Assembly (NCBI GenBank): GCA_015491485.1
Contig: WFVT01000382.1
Location: 1-33,431, forward strand
From: Candidatus Zhuqueibacterota bacterium
GTDB taxonomy: Bacteria; Zhuqueibacterota; Zhuqueibacteria; Zhuqueibacterales; Geothermadaptataceae
Direction of reading: 5' to 3'
DNA: 33,431 bases
Shown here: piece by piece, positions 8,140 through 17,335 of the stretch
Layout: every line of letters starts with the position of its first letter
Position numbering within the stretch: position 1 is the stretch's first letter
Translations under genes and position numbers: made by a program
The notes under the pieces: generated by a model
What the model was told of the DNA's origin: nothing
Databases searched by the model: none
Seen by the model: the letters and a program-made list of their open reading frames with translations, nothing else

Positions 8140-8853
8140 TCAGGAAAGCAGCTTCTGGAATTTTTGCCGGATATCGGCAAATTCACTATCCACCAGTTCG
8201 CTGAGCACCACAAAAAATTGCCGACCATGCGGGGGAATGTTCGGACCATACCGTTTGTGGGCAATCGCATGAGATACCTCATGACATACCAGCATGGCTA
8301 ACCGGCCGGGAATATCTGCGGGAAGTTTGAATCGGCGCAAGTTGGCCCCCACGTTGTCGGTGGCGCGCACCGGAGTCAATTGATAGGCCAGACAGCGTTC
8401 CCCATATTGAATATGACGGTTTGGGCGGAAATGCGTGGACCATACCCGGCGCTTGTAACGAACCGGCAGGCGCAAACCACTGTCATTCAGCAGCCGTTCA
8501 CTTTCGGACAGCACCAACGGCAAAACGCTTTCCACCCGGGCTACCGGCCTTAATTTGGCTTTGATGGGGGCGGTGCTTTCCTTTTTGGCATAAGCGCGCG
8601 GCACCCGGTATATCGTGCCGTTCTCAGCCAGCACCTTCAGATTTTTTTTGCTTTCACCCTCAATAATTCCGTGCAACTGGCGGCCGTTGGACAGTGAAAA
8701 TGAAACGACATCGCCGACGGAGAACGACCGCGATGCATGTTTAGAGTCGTTTATGAGCTGCTGGTATCGGTCACTGGCGGCTCTGGCGATATGGCTCAGT
8801 GATTGCGGATCCTCGATTTTACGAATCCAATCCAATATAAACTGAAGTTTCAT
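8140..8853 (-). CDS. SprT-like zinc-metallopeptidase-domain protein
   Basis: HExxH-type motif VCHEVSHAIAHKRYGPNIPPHGRQF; N-terminal basic domain MKLQFILDWIRKIEDPQSLSHIARAASDRYQQL. Start chosen at 8853 rather than 8967. Confidence 0.7.
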   Translation of the reverse strand: MKLQFILDWIRKIEDPQSLSHIARAASDRYQQLINDSKHASRSFSVGDVVSFSLSNGRQLHGIIEGESKKNLKVLAENGTIYRVPRAYAKKESTAPIKAKLRPVARVESVLPLVLSESERLLNDSGLRLPVRYKRRVWSTHFRPNRHIQYGERCLAYQLTPVRATDNVGANLRRFKLPADIPGRLAMLVCHEVSHAIAHKRYGPNIPPHGRQFFVVLSELVDSEFADIRQKFQKLLS

Positions 8854-8993
8854 AGGCAGGATATCTCCCTGTGCATTACCGACGATCTGGATTACCTGAT
8901 GAAAGGCAAAAAGGTTGGGCGCAAACCATTTCGTCTGTGTTGCTGAAGTATAAAGAATAAAACCCAAATGGACAAGAAAAATAGGACAAAGTA

Positions 8994-9025
8994 TTTGACT
9001 TGCTTGTAAAAATTTGTTAAATTTG
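8994..9025 (+). promoter_or_regulatory. Candidate promoter: TTGACT-N16-TTAAAT, or Bacteroidota-type TTTG-N20-TAAATTTG
   Basis: 8994-8997 TTTG; 8995-9000 TTGACT; 9017-9022 TTAAAT; 9018-9025 TAAATTTG. Confidence 0.45.
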
Positions 9026-9043
9026 CGGCGTCCTTGTGAGAAG

Positions 9044-9075
9044 GTAGAGCCTCAAAATGGGTTCTGCTTTTTTTT
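9044..9075 (+). terminator. Rho-independent terminator-like hairpin
   Basis: GTAGAGCC(9044-9051)-TCAAAATG-GGTTCTGC(9060-9067), 8-bp stem including G-U pairs, followed by T8 (9068-9075). Confidence 0.65.
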
Positions 9076-9204
9076 GAACCTGCTTGTTTTAATAATAAAA
9101 CAAATGCAGAAGGAATATTCTATAGAAAGTTAAATAAATCATAAGAATATTGATAATGCAAGCAGGTGGGCAGGTGAATAGCCCGGGGGAACTTTTCAGG
9201 ACAT

Positions 9205-9292
9205 TGGGGGTGGGTCGTTTCCACCTTTCGGAATCTGACCGGTCGCTGGCCGGCACGGTAGAACCATCCGAGGTGGAGGGCGACCACCGGAT
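9205..9292 (+). ncRNA. Candidate structured 5' leader RNA of the porin-like gene
   Basis: Nested pairings GGUGG(G)UCG(9209-9217)/CGACCACC(9281-9288), CCACCU(9221-9226)+CGGA(9229-9232)/UCCGAGGUGG(9267-9276), CCGG(9239-9242)/CCGG(9250-9253); competing hairpin GGUGG(9209-9213)/CCACC(9221-9225). Confidence 0.4.
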
Positions 9293-9393
9293 TCGGCTGT
9301 TTTCGGGGAGATGTTCCGGGGGATGGCTTTTATGTCAATCATTGGGTTAAATCATTCAATTTTTTGTTATCCTAATTTACAGGAGGAGAAAGC

Positions 9394-10695
9394 ATGCGTA
9401 AATCGCTTTTGGTTCTCATTGCGTTGCTTTTGCAACAGATGTTGAGTCTCAAAATGGGACAGGCTCAGACCGCCCGTCAGGATACGTTGCGTGAGTTGAT
9501 GCGGCGGATTGAGATTTTGACCGAAGAGATTGAAATGGCCAAGTTGCAGGAGGTTTCGGACCGGCAGTATAAAAGCTATCTTGGTCTGGGACCGGCAGCC
9601 TCGCAGGTGTATTTTGTGAAGAAGACCGGGGTCTCCCTGGCGGGCTACGGTGAAGTGGTTTATGAATCCTTTGCCGACCGCTATGAGGATGGCACGGAAG
9701 CCAATCAATCCGACCGGATCGACTACCTGCGAAACATCATCTACCTCGGGTATAAATTCAGCGATCGTATTTATTTCAACTCGGAGATTGAAATTGAACA
9801 CGGGATCGCCGGTGGTAGTGGCCCCGGCGCGGTTGCCATGGAATTTGGCTATTTGGACTTCGAGATTTCGCCTAAATTGATCGCACGCGCCGGTATGATC
9901 CTGGTTCCCATGGGCATTGTGAACGAATGGCACGAGCCCCCGACGTTTTATACCTCTTTGCGGCCTGAAATGGAGCAACAGATTTTGCCCACTACCTGGC
10001 GAGCAAACGGCTTTGGAGCTTTGGGCAACATCACGGATGATCTGTCCTACCGCATTTACCTTCTGGAAGGATTTGATGCGAGAAAGCTTTCTCCCAAAGG
10101 GGTGCGAAAGGCTCGGCAAAGCGGCGCGCGGGCCATCGCCGAAGATTTTGTGGTCTCCGGTCGCGTGGATTATTCGGGCATTGCCGGTCTCATTTTGGGC
10201 GGTTCTTTCTATTTTGGAAATACGGCTCAGGGCTTGCAAAGCATCGACGGTAATCCGCTGGACGTGCCCGTGTCCATCCTGTCGTTGCATGCCATTTACC
10301 GCCATCGTGGCATTGAAGCCCGCGCCCTTTACGCCCGGACGCAGATCGGGCAGGCGGCCGAACTGAATCAGGCCCTGAATTTGACCGGGGCGGATGGTAT
10401 CGGCGAACAGCAGTATGGGTATTATGTGCTTTTTGCCTACAACATTTTGCCGCATTTTCTCAGTGGCAGCTCTGCCGTCGTCTCCCCGTTCATCCAATAT
10501 GAGCGGGTGAATTCACAGGCGAAGGTTCCGGTCGGGTATTCGATCGATCCAAAGAACGACCGCACGAACCTATATTTGGGCGTACAGTACAAGCCCATTT
10601 CCAATATCTCATTTAAAATTGATTATATGAAACGCTCCAACGCGGCCCGGTCCGGCCTTGATCAATTGAATATCAGCGTCAGTTATATGTTTTAA
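9394..10695 (+). CDS. Outer-membrane porin-like beta-barrel protein (phosphate-selective-porin-like), with N-terminal coiled-coil segment
   Basis: Signal peptide (MRKSLLVLIALLLQQML...GQAQ); AGGAGGAG RBS; alternating beta-strand pattern, C-terminal 'QLNISVSYMF' ending in Phe. Confidence 0.65.
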   Translation: MRKSLLVLIALLLQQMLSLKMGQAQTARQDTLRELMRRIEILTEEIEMAKLQEVSDRQYKSYLGLGPAASQVYFVKKTGVSLAGYGEVVYESFADRYEDGTEANQSDRIDYLRNIIYLGYKFSDRIYFNSEIEIEHGIAGGSGPGAVAMEFGYLDFEISPKLIARAGMILVPMGIVNEWHEPPTFYTSLRPEMEQQILPTTWRANGFGALGNITDDLSYRIYLLEGFDARKLSPKGVRKARQSGARAIAEDFVVSGRVDYSGIAGLILGGSFYFGNTAQGLQSIDGNPLDVPVSILSLHAIYRHRGIEARALYARTQIGQAAELNQALNLTGADGIGEQQYGYYVLFAYNILPHFLSGSSAVVSPFIQYERVNSQAKVPVGYSIDPKNDRTNLYLGVQYKPISNISFKIDYMKRSNAARSGLDQLNISVSYMF

Positions 10696-10736
10696 GCGAC
10701 TTTTGGAGGCGTTGAACGGGAACGGAGTAAGCGGGG

Positions 10737-11273
10737 TCACATGGAATGGTTGTGAATGATGTCGAGAATGGCGCGGCGAATTTTCGGGCCCTGCGGTTCG
10801 CCGGCCAGACCGTCGATAATGGCAATCTGGACAAAGCGCTTGCGGGAGAAGTAGCCCACCCAGTAAGGCAAATAGTAAAATCCATACGGCTGTACGGATC
10901 GAATTTGCCAGGCCCTTCCGCCTCGCCGCATCCCGGCAAACAGCAGGGCGCGGCGGTATTCGGAAATGGCGCGCTCTCTGGCTTCCTCCTGGCTTAGCAC
11001 CGGAGGCGGCAGTTCAAGCGGGCGCGCCGGCTCGTCGGCGGTCAGCGTAGAAGGATCAAAATACAAAAAGGTGCCGTGGATGCCATCCACGGCGCCGTAT
11101 TCTTTCAGCTCCGGTTCGAGGCGCATTTCAAAGATGTAAAACGGCAAGTAAAGCAGTTCCACCGTGTCCGGATAGCGCCGGCGGAAAAGGATGTTGCGAC
11201 TGAGCCGTTCCCGGGCCTGGTCTGCGGAAAAAGAAGCGCGGATGATCTGAATTTTTTTTGTTGCTTCCGGCAT
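10737..11273 (-). CDS. Hypothetical protein, 178 aa
   Basis: Coding-like ORF beginning MPEATKKIQIIRASFSADQARERLSRNILFRRRYPDTVELLYLPFYIFEM; ATG overlaps the stop of the upstream gene at 11273. Confidence 0.6.
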   Translation of the reverse strand: MPEATKKIQIIRASFSADQARERLSRNILFRRRYPDTVELLYLPFYIFEMRLEPELKEYGAVDGIHGTFLYFDPSTLTADEPARPLELPPPVLSQEEARERAISEYRRALLFAGMRRGGRAWQIRSVQPYGFYYLPYWVGYFSRKRFVQIAIIDGLAGEPQGPKIRRAILDIIHNHSM

Positions 11274-11518
11274 TATCGTTCCAAAACCGAAGATGAGCCG
11301 TGGTCGGCCAGGCTTTTGTGAGCGTGTCGAATCAGCCAGCCCCCGATGAAAGTTAATAGACCTCCCGATGCCAGGTTGAGAATTTTGCCCAGGGAAGTGG
11401 GAGTAAAGAAGATGGCCACGAGCAGAACCAATCCGAAGAACGCCAGAAAAACGCCCAGTGCACGCCGAATTTCTGCTTCGCCTTTCCGAATGCCTTCTTC
11501 TGATTTCGGTTTCATCAA
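11273..11518 (-). CDS. Small membrane protein with two predicted TM segments, 81 aa
   Basis: ALGVFLAFFGLVLLVAIFF and ILNLASGGLLTFIGGWLI hydrophobic segments; translationally coupled to the next gene. Confidence 0.6.
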   Translation of the reverse strand: MMKPKSEEGIRKGEAEIRRALGVFLAFFGLVLLVAIFFTPTSLGKILNLASGGLLTFIGGWLIRHAHKSLADHGSSSVLER

Positions 11519-11787
11519 GCTCTCCTCAAATAGTGAATCATCGAACGCTCGAATTCAAAAGCATGACTGACCAATTGTTGACCGCAACGGCATGAGCGTG
11601 CCGGTCGCGGAATGCTTTTTGATAACTCGAATCAAGCCGGGGGTCATCCAAAAACAGAAGCATTACCCCAAAATCAGCATACCCGCGGAAGCGGGCATCC
11701 GGGAGTAACGATTCCTTATGGATTGCCGCTTATGCGGTAATGCCCCTGAATGGAGGCTTTGGGGGCGGCCTTTCTTTCAGCCAGAAC

Positions 11788-11997
11788 CTAAAAGTACAGG
11801 TAAATCGCAATAATCAGGATCAGCACGCCGGTCGCCCACCATTTTAGATTGTGCCAGGGGCGCGGCGATTCAACATCCAGAACAATGTATTCTTTTTTCA
11901 AAAACCAAACAGCTATCCCGATCAAAATAAACAGGGAAATGATGATGCCCTTTGCTGCGCCGGTTGAGACCGACTGTAGCCAATCAAAGTTTAGCAT
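11788..11997 (-). CDS. Small single/double-TM protein adjacent to SSS symporter, 69 aa
   Basis: MLNFDWLQSVSTGAAKGIIISLFILIGIAVWFLKKEYIVLDVESPRPWHNLKWWATGVLILIIAIYLYF; 25 bp downstream of the symporter gene on the same strand, with GGAGG upstream. Confidence 0.6.
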   Translation of the reverse strand: MLNFDWLQSVSTGAAKGIIISLFILIGIAVWFLKKEYIVLDVESPRPWHNLKWWATGVLILIIAIYLYF

Positions 11998-12022
11998 ATG
12001 GCCTCCAGAACGATTGTCGGAC

Positions 12023-13561
12023 TTAGCGGTTGCGACTCAGGCGATTCCGAAGTTTTGCCTGTAACGCTGCGTCGCGCTCTTCCAGGCGGAAAACCAGGCC
12101 GTAAAGTGCCTCGCGCGGCTTTGGCCGGGTGATCATGCTGACCCCGACGGTCATGATGCAGGCGCCGACGAACGACCACCAGGAAATATACAAAAACGGG
12201 TCCTCAATGGTGAAAAAACTGGCCTTCTTCCAGTACAGGAAGGCGGAAAGGGCGATCCCTCCGATCAAACCTGTCAGGCCGCCGGCCGGTGTGGTGCGTG
12301 TCCAAAACATGCCGAGCAGCAAAATCGCCAGCGTGGGCCCCTGAAAGAACGAAAGCAGGGTTTGCACATAAACATACATGCCGGGGAATTTTTCGCTGAG
12401 TGGCGCGGTGAGAACGCCGAGCAACAGAATGACCAGGGTGACCAAACGGCCCACCAGCAGATAATGGCGGTCCGAAGCGCCTTTACGAATGTAGCGTTCA
12501 TAAATATCTTTGGTCCAGAGGGTTGCGGTGGAGTTGAGACTGGAATCCACGGAAGACATCAATCCCGCAAAAAAAGCCGCGAACAGCAGCCCGGTCAGGC
12601 CCGGCGGCAGCATATCGCGGATCATGCGCGGGACCGCCTCATCGCCGTTTTCAAGTCCGGGATGAACGACAACGGCGATTAGCCCCGGAAACATCACCAG
12701 CACGGGGATGAATAGCTTCAAAAAGGCGCCCCAGAGCATGCTCGCTTTCGCGTGCCATTCGGATTTGGCGCCAAGGCAGCGCTGCACGATGGTCTGGTTG
12801 CCGATCCAGTACGCGTTGGCCAGAACAAAGGTCAGGCCAAACAGGATGCCGGTCCATGGATAGGGGGTGGTGGTATCCGCCGGTAGAATCAAATCGAAAT
12901 GGTTTTGATATTCCGGGCCCATGGCCAGCACCTTTTCCATCAGGCCGTTCCATCCGCCTACCGAGATCAGCCCCATGATCAGGATGGCGGCGGCGCCGAT
13001 GTACATGATAATCATTTGCACGACGTCGGTCATGACCACGGCCGCGAGTCCGCCGAACACGGTGTACAGCCCGGTGATGGTGGCGGTGATGATGATCGAT
13101 ACCCCTTTGGGCCAGCCCATCAGAGTGTTGAGCAGAATCGCGCTGGCCCAAAAGATGATCCCCAGGCCGAAGGCTTGAAACACGATCCAGATGAGGGCTT
13201 CAGCGGCACGCACGTAGTCATTGTAGCGCCGTCCCAGGTATTCCGGAATGGTATAGACTCCGGCGCGCCAGTAGTACGGCACAAACACGAAAGCCGCCAG
13301 AATCATCGCCGGTACACATCCGATCCAATCAAAATTGGCGACCACGACCCCGTAGCGGTAAGCCTGTCCGGCGGCACCGACAAAATCCACCGCCCCGATA
13401 TCCGATACCACCAACGACATGCCGATCGCCCAGAACGGCATCAACCGGCCGCCGAGGAAATAGTCGCGCGAGGTGTGGACGAATTTTCGGAAATATACTC
13501 CCAGAAGCAAAACGCCCACTAAATAGGCAATCACGATGGCATAGTCAATTCCCGCGAGCAT
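12023..13561 (-). CDS. Sodium:solute symporter (SSS/SGLT family)
   Basis: Many TM segments; SSS-like sequences (YFLGGRLMPFWAIGMSLVVSDIGAVDFVG, VYTIPEYLGRRYN, GLLFAAFFAGLMSSVDSSLNSTATLWTKDIYERY). Start at 13561 preceded by AGGAG. Confidence 0.9.
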   Translation of the reverse strand: MLAGIDYAIVIAYLVGVLLLGVYFRKFVHTSRDYFLGGRLMPFWAIGMSLVVSDIGAVDFVGAAGQAYRYGVVVANFDWIGCVPAMILAAFVFVPYYWRAGVYTIPEYLGRRYNDYVRAAEALIWIVFQAFGLGIIFWASAILLNTLMGWPKGVSIIITATITGLYTVFGGLAAVVMTDVVQMIIMYIGAAAILIMGLISVGGWNGLMEKVLAMGPEYQNHFDLILPADTTTPYPWTGILFGLTFVLANAYWIGNQTIVQRCLGAKSEWHAKASMLWGAFLKLFIPVLVMFPGLIAVVVHPGLENGDEAVPRMIRDMLPPGLTGLLFAAFFAGLMSSVDSSLNSTATLWTKDIYERYIRKGASDRHYLLVGRLVTLVILLLGVLTAPLSEKFPGMYVYVQTLLSFFQGPTLAILLLGMFWTRTTPAGGLTGLIGGIALSAFLYWKKASFFTIEDPFLYISWWSFVGACIMTVGVSMITRPKPREALYGLVFRLEERDAALQAKLRNRLSRNR

Positions 13562-13695
13562 GAAAAGCCACTCCTTTTGCCGTTGCGAATTTGAAATTGC
13601 ATGTGTATTTTGAATCATTCATAACCGACAAAATTGCCTGAAAAGACTAACTCAATTTCACCGGGAAAAACGATTATCCACAGGAGCCGCTGATT

Positions 13696-14652
13696 ATGAC
13701 TGTTCAATACCGTCCCGCGGAGTCCCGCGAAGAGGTGTTGCAATCGCTCGAGGTGACGCAACAGGCTTTTGAGCGCACGCCGGGAGAATATTTTCGACGC
13801 CGGCTGGATCTGGACCCAACGCTCGAGCCCGGCGACACGTTTTTAGCCCGATTGAACAATCGCATCGTTGGTGTGGTGCAGCGATTCCCGCACCAAATGT
13901 ATGTCCGCGGGAAACCCATCCGGCTTGCGGGTATTGGCAATGTGGGCACCCATCCGGATTTCCGGGGCGAGGGCTACGCCTCCGGATTAATGCGTTACGT
14001 GCTGCAGACATCTTTGCAGCAAGGATTTGAGCTGGCGATGCTGTTTACCCGCATTGCTCCGTTTTTCGCCGGTCTGGGATTTCGTCCGGTGGACCGAAAC
14101 GAATTTTACATCCAGCCCGTCGATGAAGCCCCACGCGGTGATGTCAGCCGGTTTTCAATCGAAAACGACCTGGCGGATGTCATGGCGCTCTATGAAATCT
14201 TCAGTCCGCCACGAACCGGCGCCGTTCAGCGGGATGCCGCCTACTGGCGCGGACAGGTGGAGTTCGCCCGCGACGACCCCGACTTTTTCCAGGTGCTGCG
14301 CCGTCAGGGGCGGCTGCTGGCCTATATCCGGGGGTGTCGCGCCGGAAACGCGCTGCGCCTGATGGAATATGCCTACAGCGACTCGTTTGCTGATATGCTG
14401 CAACTGGCCAGCCGCGTTGCCCATGAATTGGGATTCAGCCGGCTCCGGCTTCCGCTCACTCCGGAAGAGCTGTTTCAAGCGCCGAATCCGGTGCCCATCG
14501 GCGATGACGAGGAAGATCGAATTATGCTACATGTGCTCAATCCCGAAGCGCTCACCGAACGTTTTTCTCTGTGGGACGATGATCCCGATAGCATTTTAGA
14601 CCATTTGTTCGGTCCCGGAGAGTTCACCTACTGGCAAACCGATTTTTTTTAG
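13696..14652 (+). CDS. GNAT family N-acetyltransferase
   Basis: Acetyl-CoA-binding-like motif NVGTHPDFRGEGYASGLMRYVLQ followed by FFAGLGFRPV. Confidence 0.75.
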   Translation: MTVQYRPAESREEVLQSLEVTQQAFERTPGEYFRRRLDLDPTLEPGDTFLARLNNRIVGVVQRFPHQMYVRGKPIRLAGIGNVGTHPDFRGEGYASGLMRYVLQTSLQQGFELAMLFTRIAPFFAGLGFRPVDRNEFYIQPVDEAPRGDVSRFSIENDLADVMALYEIFSPPRTGAVQRDAAYWRGQVEFARDDPDFFQVLRRQGRLLAYIRGCRAGNALRLMEYAYSDSFADMLQLASRVAHELGFSRLRLPLTPEELFQAPNPVPIGDDEEDRIMLHVLNPEALTERFSLWDDDPDSILDHLFGPGEFTYWQTDFF

Positions 14653-14760
14653 CAAAGCCGGCAATGGCGGCCGTCAGCGCATCCCGGCGGAACGTTGCCT
14701 GCCAAAACGGCTTCCGGATGCGGCCTGAAATTGGACGGCCATGCGGAATGGGCTTCCGCA

Positions 14761-15035
14761 AACCACGGATTTCAGCGATTGGCGCTGATTTCATTTGACC
14801 TCCTTCCCGGGCTGCATTCGGGGAGGAGGTGAAAACCGGGCGTTAGATTTGTGCCTGGTTTCCTGCGGTATCCGTGCGGTGGAAGGCATTTCGCCCATAG
14901 CAGCCCATGAGTCTATAGTTTGTAAAGGTTTAAAACCTTTCGCAAGCTTGCCCCTCGGCTCCAGATTATGTCCATACCGGCCGATTGAAAATTCCCGAAA
15001 TTTTGCAACTATCCCGAAGGCCTCCAGCCGAGGGG
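14761..15035. repeat. Intergenic inverted-repeat cluster
   Basis: ACCTCCTTCCC(14798-14808)/GGGGAGGAGGT(14820-14830); AAAGGTTT(14924-14931)-A-AAACCTTT(14933-14940); GCAAGCTTGC 14942-14951; CCCCTCGGCT(14951-14960)/AGCCGAGGGG(15026-15035); CACGGAT-like fragment at 14761-14795. Confidence 0.5.
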
Positions 15036-15157
15036 ATGGCGCTCGGAAAGGACGCCTCGCGTTAAATCGTATTTTTAACAGAGACGCCTTCGATCGAGAT
15101 TACCGCTGAATACGCCATCGCACCCTGGAAATCATTCTCTATTTCACCAGACGGATC

Positions 15158-16936
15158 CTACTGCGGAAGCCAAAAAGGTTCATCTTCCGGCCGCAGCCTC
15201 CGGGTCTTGATTTTGCCGCCCAGGGTATGCAAATAATACAACGGCCAGACGTTCAGGGTATTGGCCAGTTGGCGTCCCTGTTCCGGTCGGCCTTTCAGAA
15301 TATAGAATCTCATGTTCAGAGTTTGTTCATTCTCGTTCATTTCCTCTCGGAAAACCAGCCGCTGTTGCTCCCGCTTCCAGGTGGCGGCCAGATGCTCGAC
15401 ATAGGTGTCCTTGATCAGATTCATGCCGTTTCCCAGATAGATCCAGCCACTGGCCAGTGCCAAGATCGGATCCCGTTTGGTATCCGTCGCAATTTCCAGT
15501 TGGGCATCTTCGCCGCCGGGCGGAGAGTAGATCAATCCGGATCGCGCGGTGGGAAAGGCGATTTCCACAGTGCCGTCCGGCGGACGTTTCGCTGCAATAT
15601 TCAGCATCCAAACGTGATCGCCGATGCGCTTGCAAGTGATACGGGCACTTTCGGCGCGCACGAAAACCGGAACCGGCGGCATATCCGGCAACATGGATCG
15701 CTGAGCGATCTGTGTGACCGGCTGCACCGATCCCGATCGCGTCTCTACGAGGTATCCGGTCTCATTTAATCGCAGGGGCTCGGCGAGGTTCTGCAGCATG
15801 GTATCCACGATCAGATTTGCCTTGTGTGCTTCATCTTCCGTGTACCGCACCTCGATCAACAGCGGCGTCCAGCCCGAAGAATCAGAAACCTCGGACAGCA
15901 GCAGGTGCTTCCATGCTTTGAGCAACCACTCGCGCAATTGCTGAATGCGCTGGCCGAGTTTCTCGATGTATTCCACCAGCCGTTCCGCCAGCAGCACCCG
16001 CCCGCGCGTCCGGTAGCAGATGGCGCGAGTGAGGCCGTCCGTCTCCACCCCGCTGCGCTGCCGGCCCATCCACATGTAAGGTCCCCCCTGTTTCATGTTC
16101 CAGGTGCCTTCAGGAACATAGGGATAATCCGGAATGTGGTAATCCGGGTCGTTTTTCAACAATTCTACAAACTCACTAATGGTGATAAACCGATAGCCTT
16201 CGGATTCCAGCTTTTCGTAGCGTGCAATGTTCTTCTTTTCCTGCTCCGGCACACGGAAAAAGTCGCTGCGGTAATCGGTGGTATTAAACACCTCGCCGTC
16301 ATCGAAAAACGCCCAGGTCCAGCGCAAATTTTTCAGTTCTTTTTGGCCGCCGCCGAGGAGCACCAGCAGTTCTTTACCGGCATAACGTGCGCGGACCAAC
16401 GGGGGAGACGGCGGGCGGTAATAGCCATGGGGATCGCCGCTGGTCACGGCAACGTCGTAAGCTCCCTGAAGCAGTACCGGTGCCGCCGGCGTCCACTGGA
16501 TTTCCTGCGCCACAAACACTCGTGAGCGTGTTATCCCCAAACGGTCTAAAATTTGGTCGGAAATTTCGATCGAGCGGCGCATATCCAGGGCCGGGTAGGC
16601 GAGAAAAAACTGATCCGAATAATGGGCGACCGTGAGTTCGATCTGTTTCCGATCCATGAGTTTGCGGAATAGACGCAGGGCTTCGGGATGGTTTTCTTCC
16701 AGCACTTCAAACGCCCATCCCTGAATCTCCAGGTTGATCCGCCAGGTGGGGCGCTGTTCCAACAATTTCAAAAGAGGCAAAAAGGATTGTTGGATAATGC
16801 GGTTTTCAATCCGAAAATCTCCGGCAACGTACTGGAGGTTGAAATGAAACAGACTCAGCGCGTATTTCGGTTTTTCGGCACCGGTGAGCGATGCGCTGGT
16901 CAGCAACACAATGCAAAGCATTCGGACCCATTTCAT
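15158..16936 (-). CDS. Secreted glycoside hydrolase 57/38-like protein, 592 aa from the preferred start
   Basis: Signal peptide (MKWVRMLCIVLLTSASLTGAEKP), HFNLQYVAGD, 'WRINLEIQGWAFEVLEENHPEALRLFRKLMDRKQIELTVAHYSDQ' resembling GH57/GH38 N-terminal domains. Annotation by eye only; ORF track begins at 16954. Confidence 0.5.
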   Translation of the reverse strand: MKWVRMLCIVLLTSASLTGAEKPKYALSLFHFNLQYVAGDFRIENRIIQQSFLPLLKLLEQRPTWRINLEIQGWAFEVLEENHPEALRLFRKLMDRKQIELTVAHYSDQFFLAYPALDMRRSIEISDQILDRLGITRSRVFVAQEIQWTPAAPVLLQGAYDVAVTSGDPHGYYRPPSPPLVRARYAGKELLVLLGGGQKELKNLRWTWAFFDDGEVFNTTDYRSDFFRVPEQEKKNIARYEKLESEGYRFITISEFVELLKNDPDYHIPDYPYVPEGTWNMKQGGPYMWMGRQRSGVETDGLTRAICYRTRGRVLLAERLVEYIEKLGQRIQQLREWLLKAWKHLLLSEVSDSSGWTPLLIEVRYTEDEAHKANLIVDTMLQNLAEPLRLNETGYLVETRSGSVQPVTQIAQRSMLPDMPPVPVFVRAESARITCKRIGDHVWMLNIAAKRPPDGTVEIAFPTARSGLIYSPPGGEDAQLEIATDTKRDPILALASGWIYLGNGMNLIKDTYVEHLAATWKREQQRLVFREEMNENEQTLNMRFYILKGRPEQGRQLANTLNVWPLYYLHTLGGKIKTRRLRPEDEPFWLPQ

Positions 16937-17210
16937 CAAAAGCACCCTTATCATGTGGAATAATGTGTATGTCTCACAGCTTGATCGATTTCAGCAAAGA
17001 AGCCATCAAATCGCTGGGAAATTCCGGCTTTGGCAAACCGAATTCTTACGGCTTTCCGAAAAGGGCGGCCGCGCGCGAAAGGATCGGGGGGCGCAAATAT
17101 ATGGAGTGAACACGGCGCAAGGCCGCGCATTATATTGTGTCCTGGCTTGCGTTCCCGCCATGCCTGCATTCCACTTTCGCAAGCGCGCCTTGTTGCCCTC
17201 AACCGGATAA

Positions 17211-17246
17211 AACAAAAGTGGAGCAGCCGCAGGGCCGCCCCACTTT
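17211..17246 (-). terminator. Terminator-like hairpin downstream of 17336-18475
   Basis: AAAGTGG(17215-17221)/CCACTTT(17240-17246); on the minus strand it reads AAAGTGGGGCGGCCC...GCTCCACTTTTGTTTT. Confidence 0.5.
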
Positions 17247-17335
17247 CTCATGAATGGTGTTTTCCTTCCCGTCCTCAGCTCCATTTCCGTTTCCCTCCGT
17301 CTCCGGCTCCAGCTCCAGTCCGTGGTCGTATGATA

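Noticed and set aside
9150-9350. 66-aa plus-strand ORF in the porin leader
   Set aside because: No RBS-like sequence or protein features; the region is better explained as a structured RNA leader.
9367-10497. 376-aa minus-strand ORF
   Set aside because: Antisense to the porin-like gene, which has a signal peptide and a good RBS; the antisense translation has no recognisable features.
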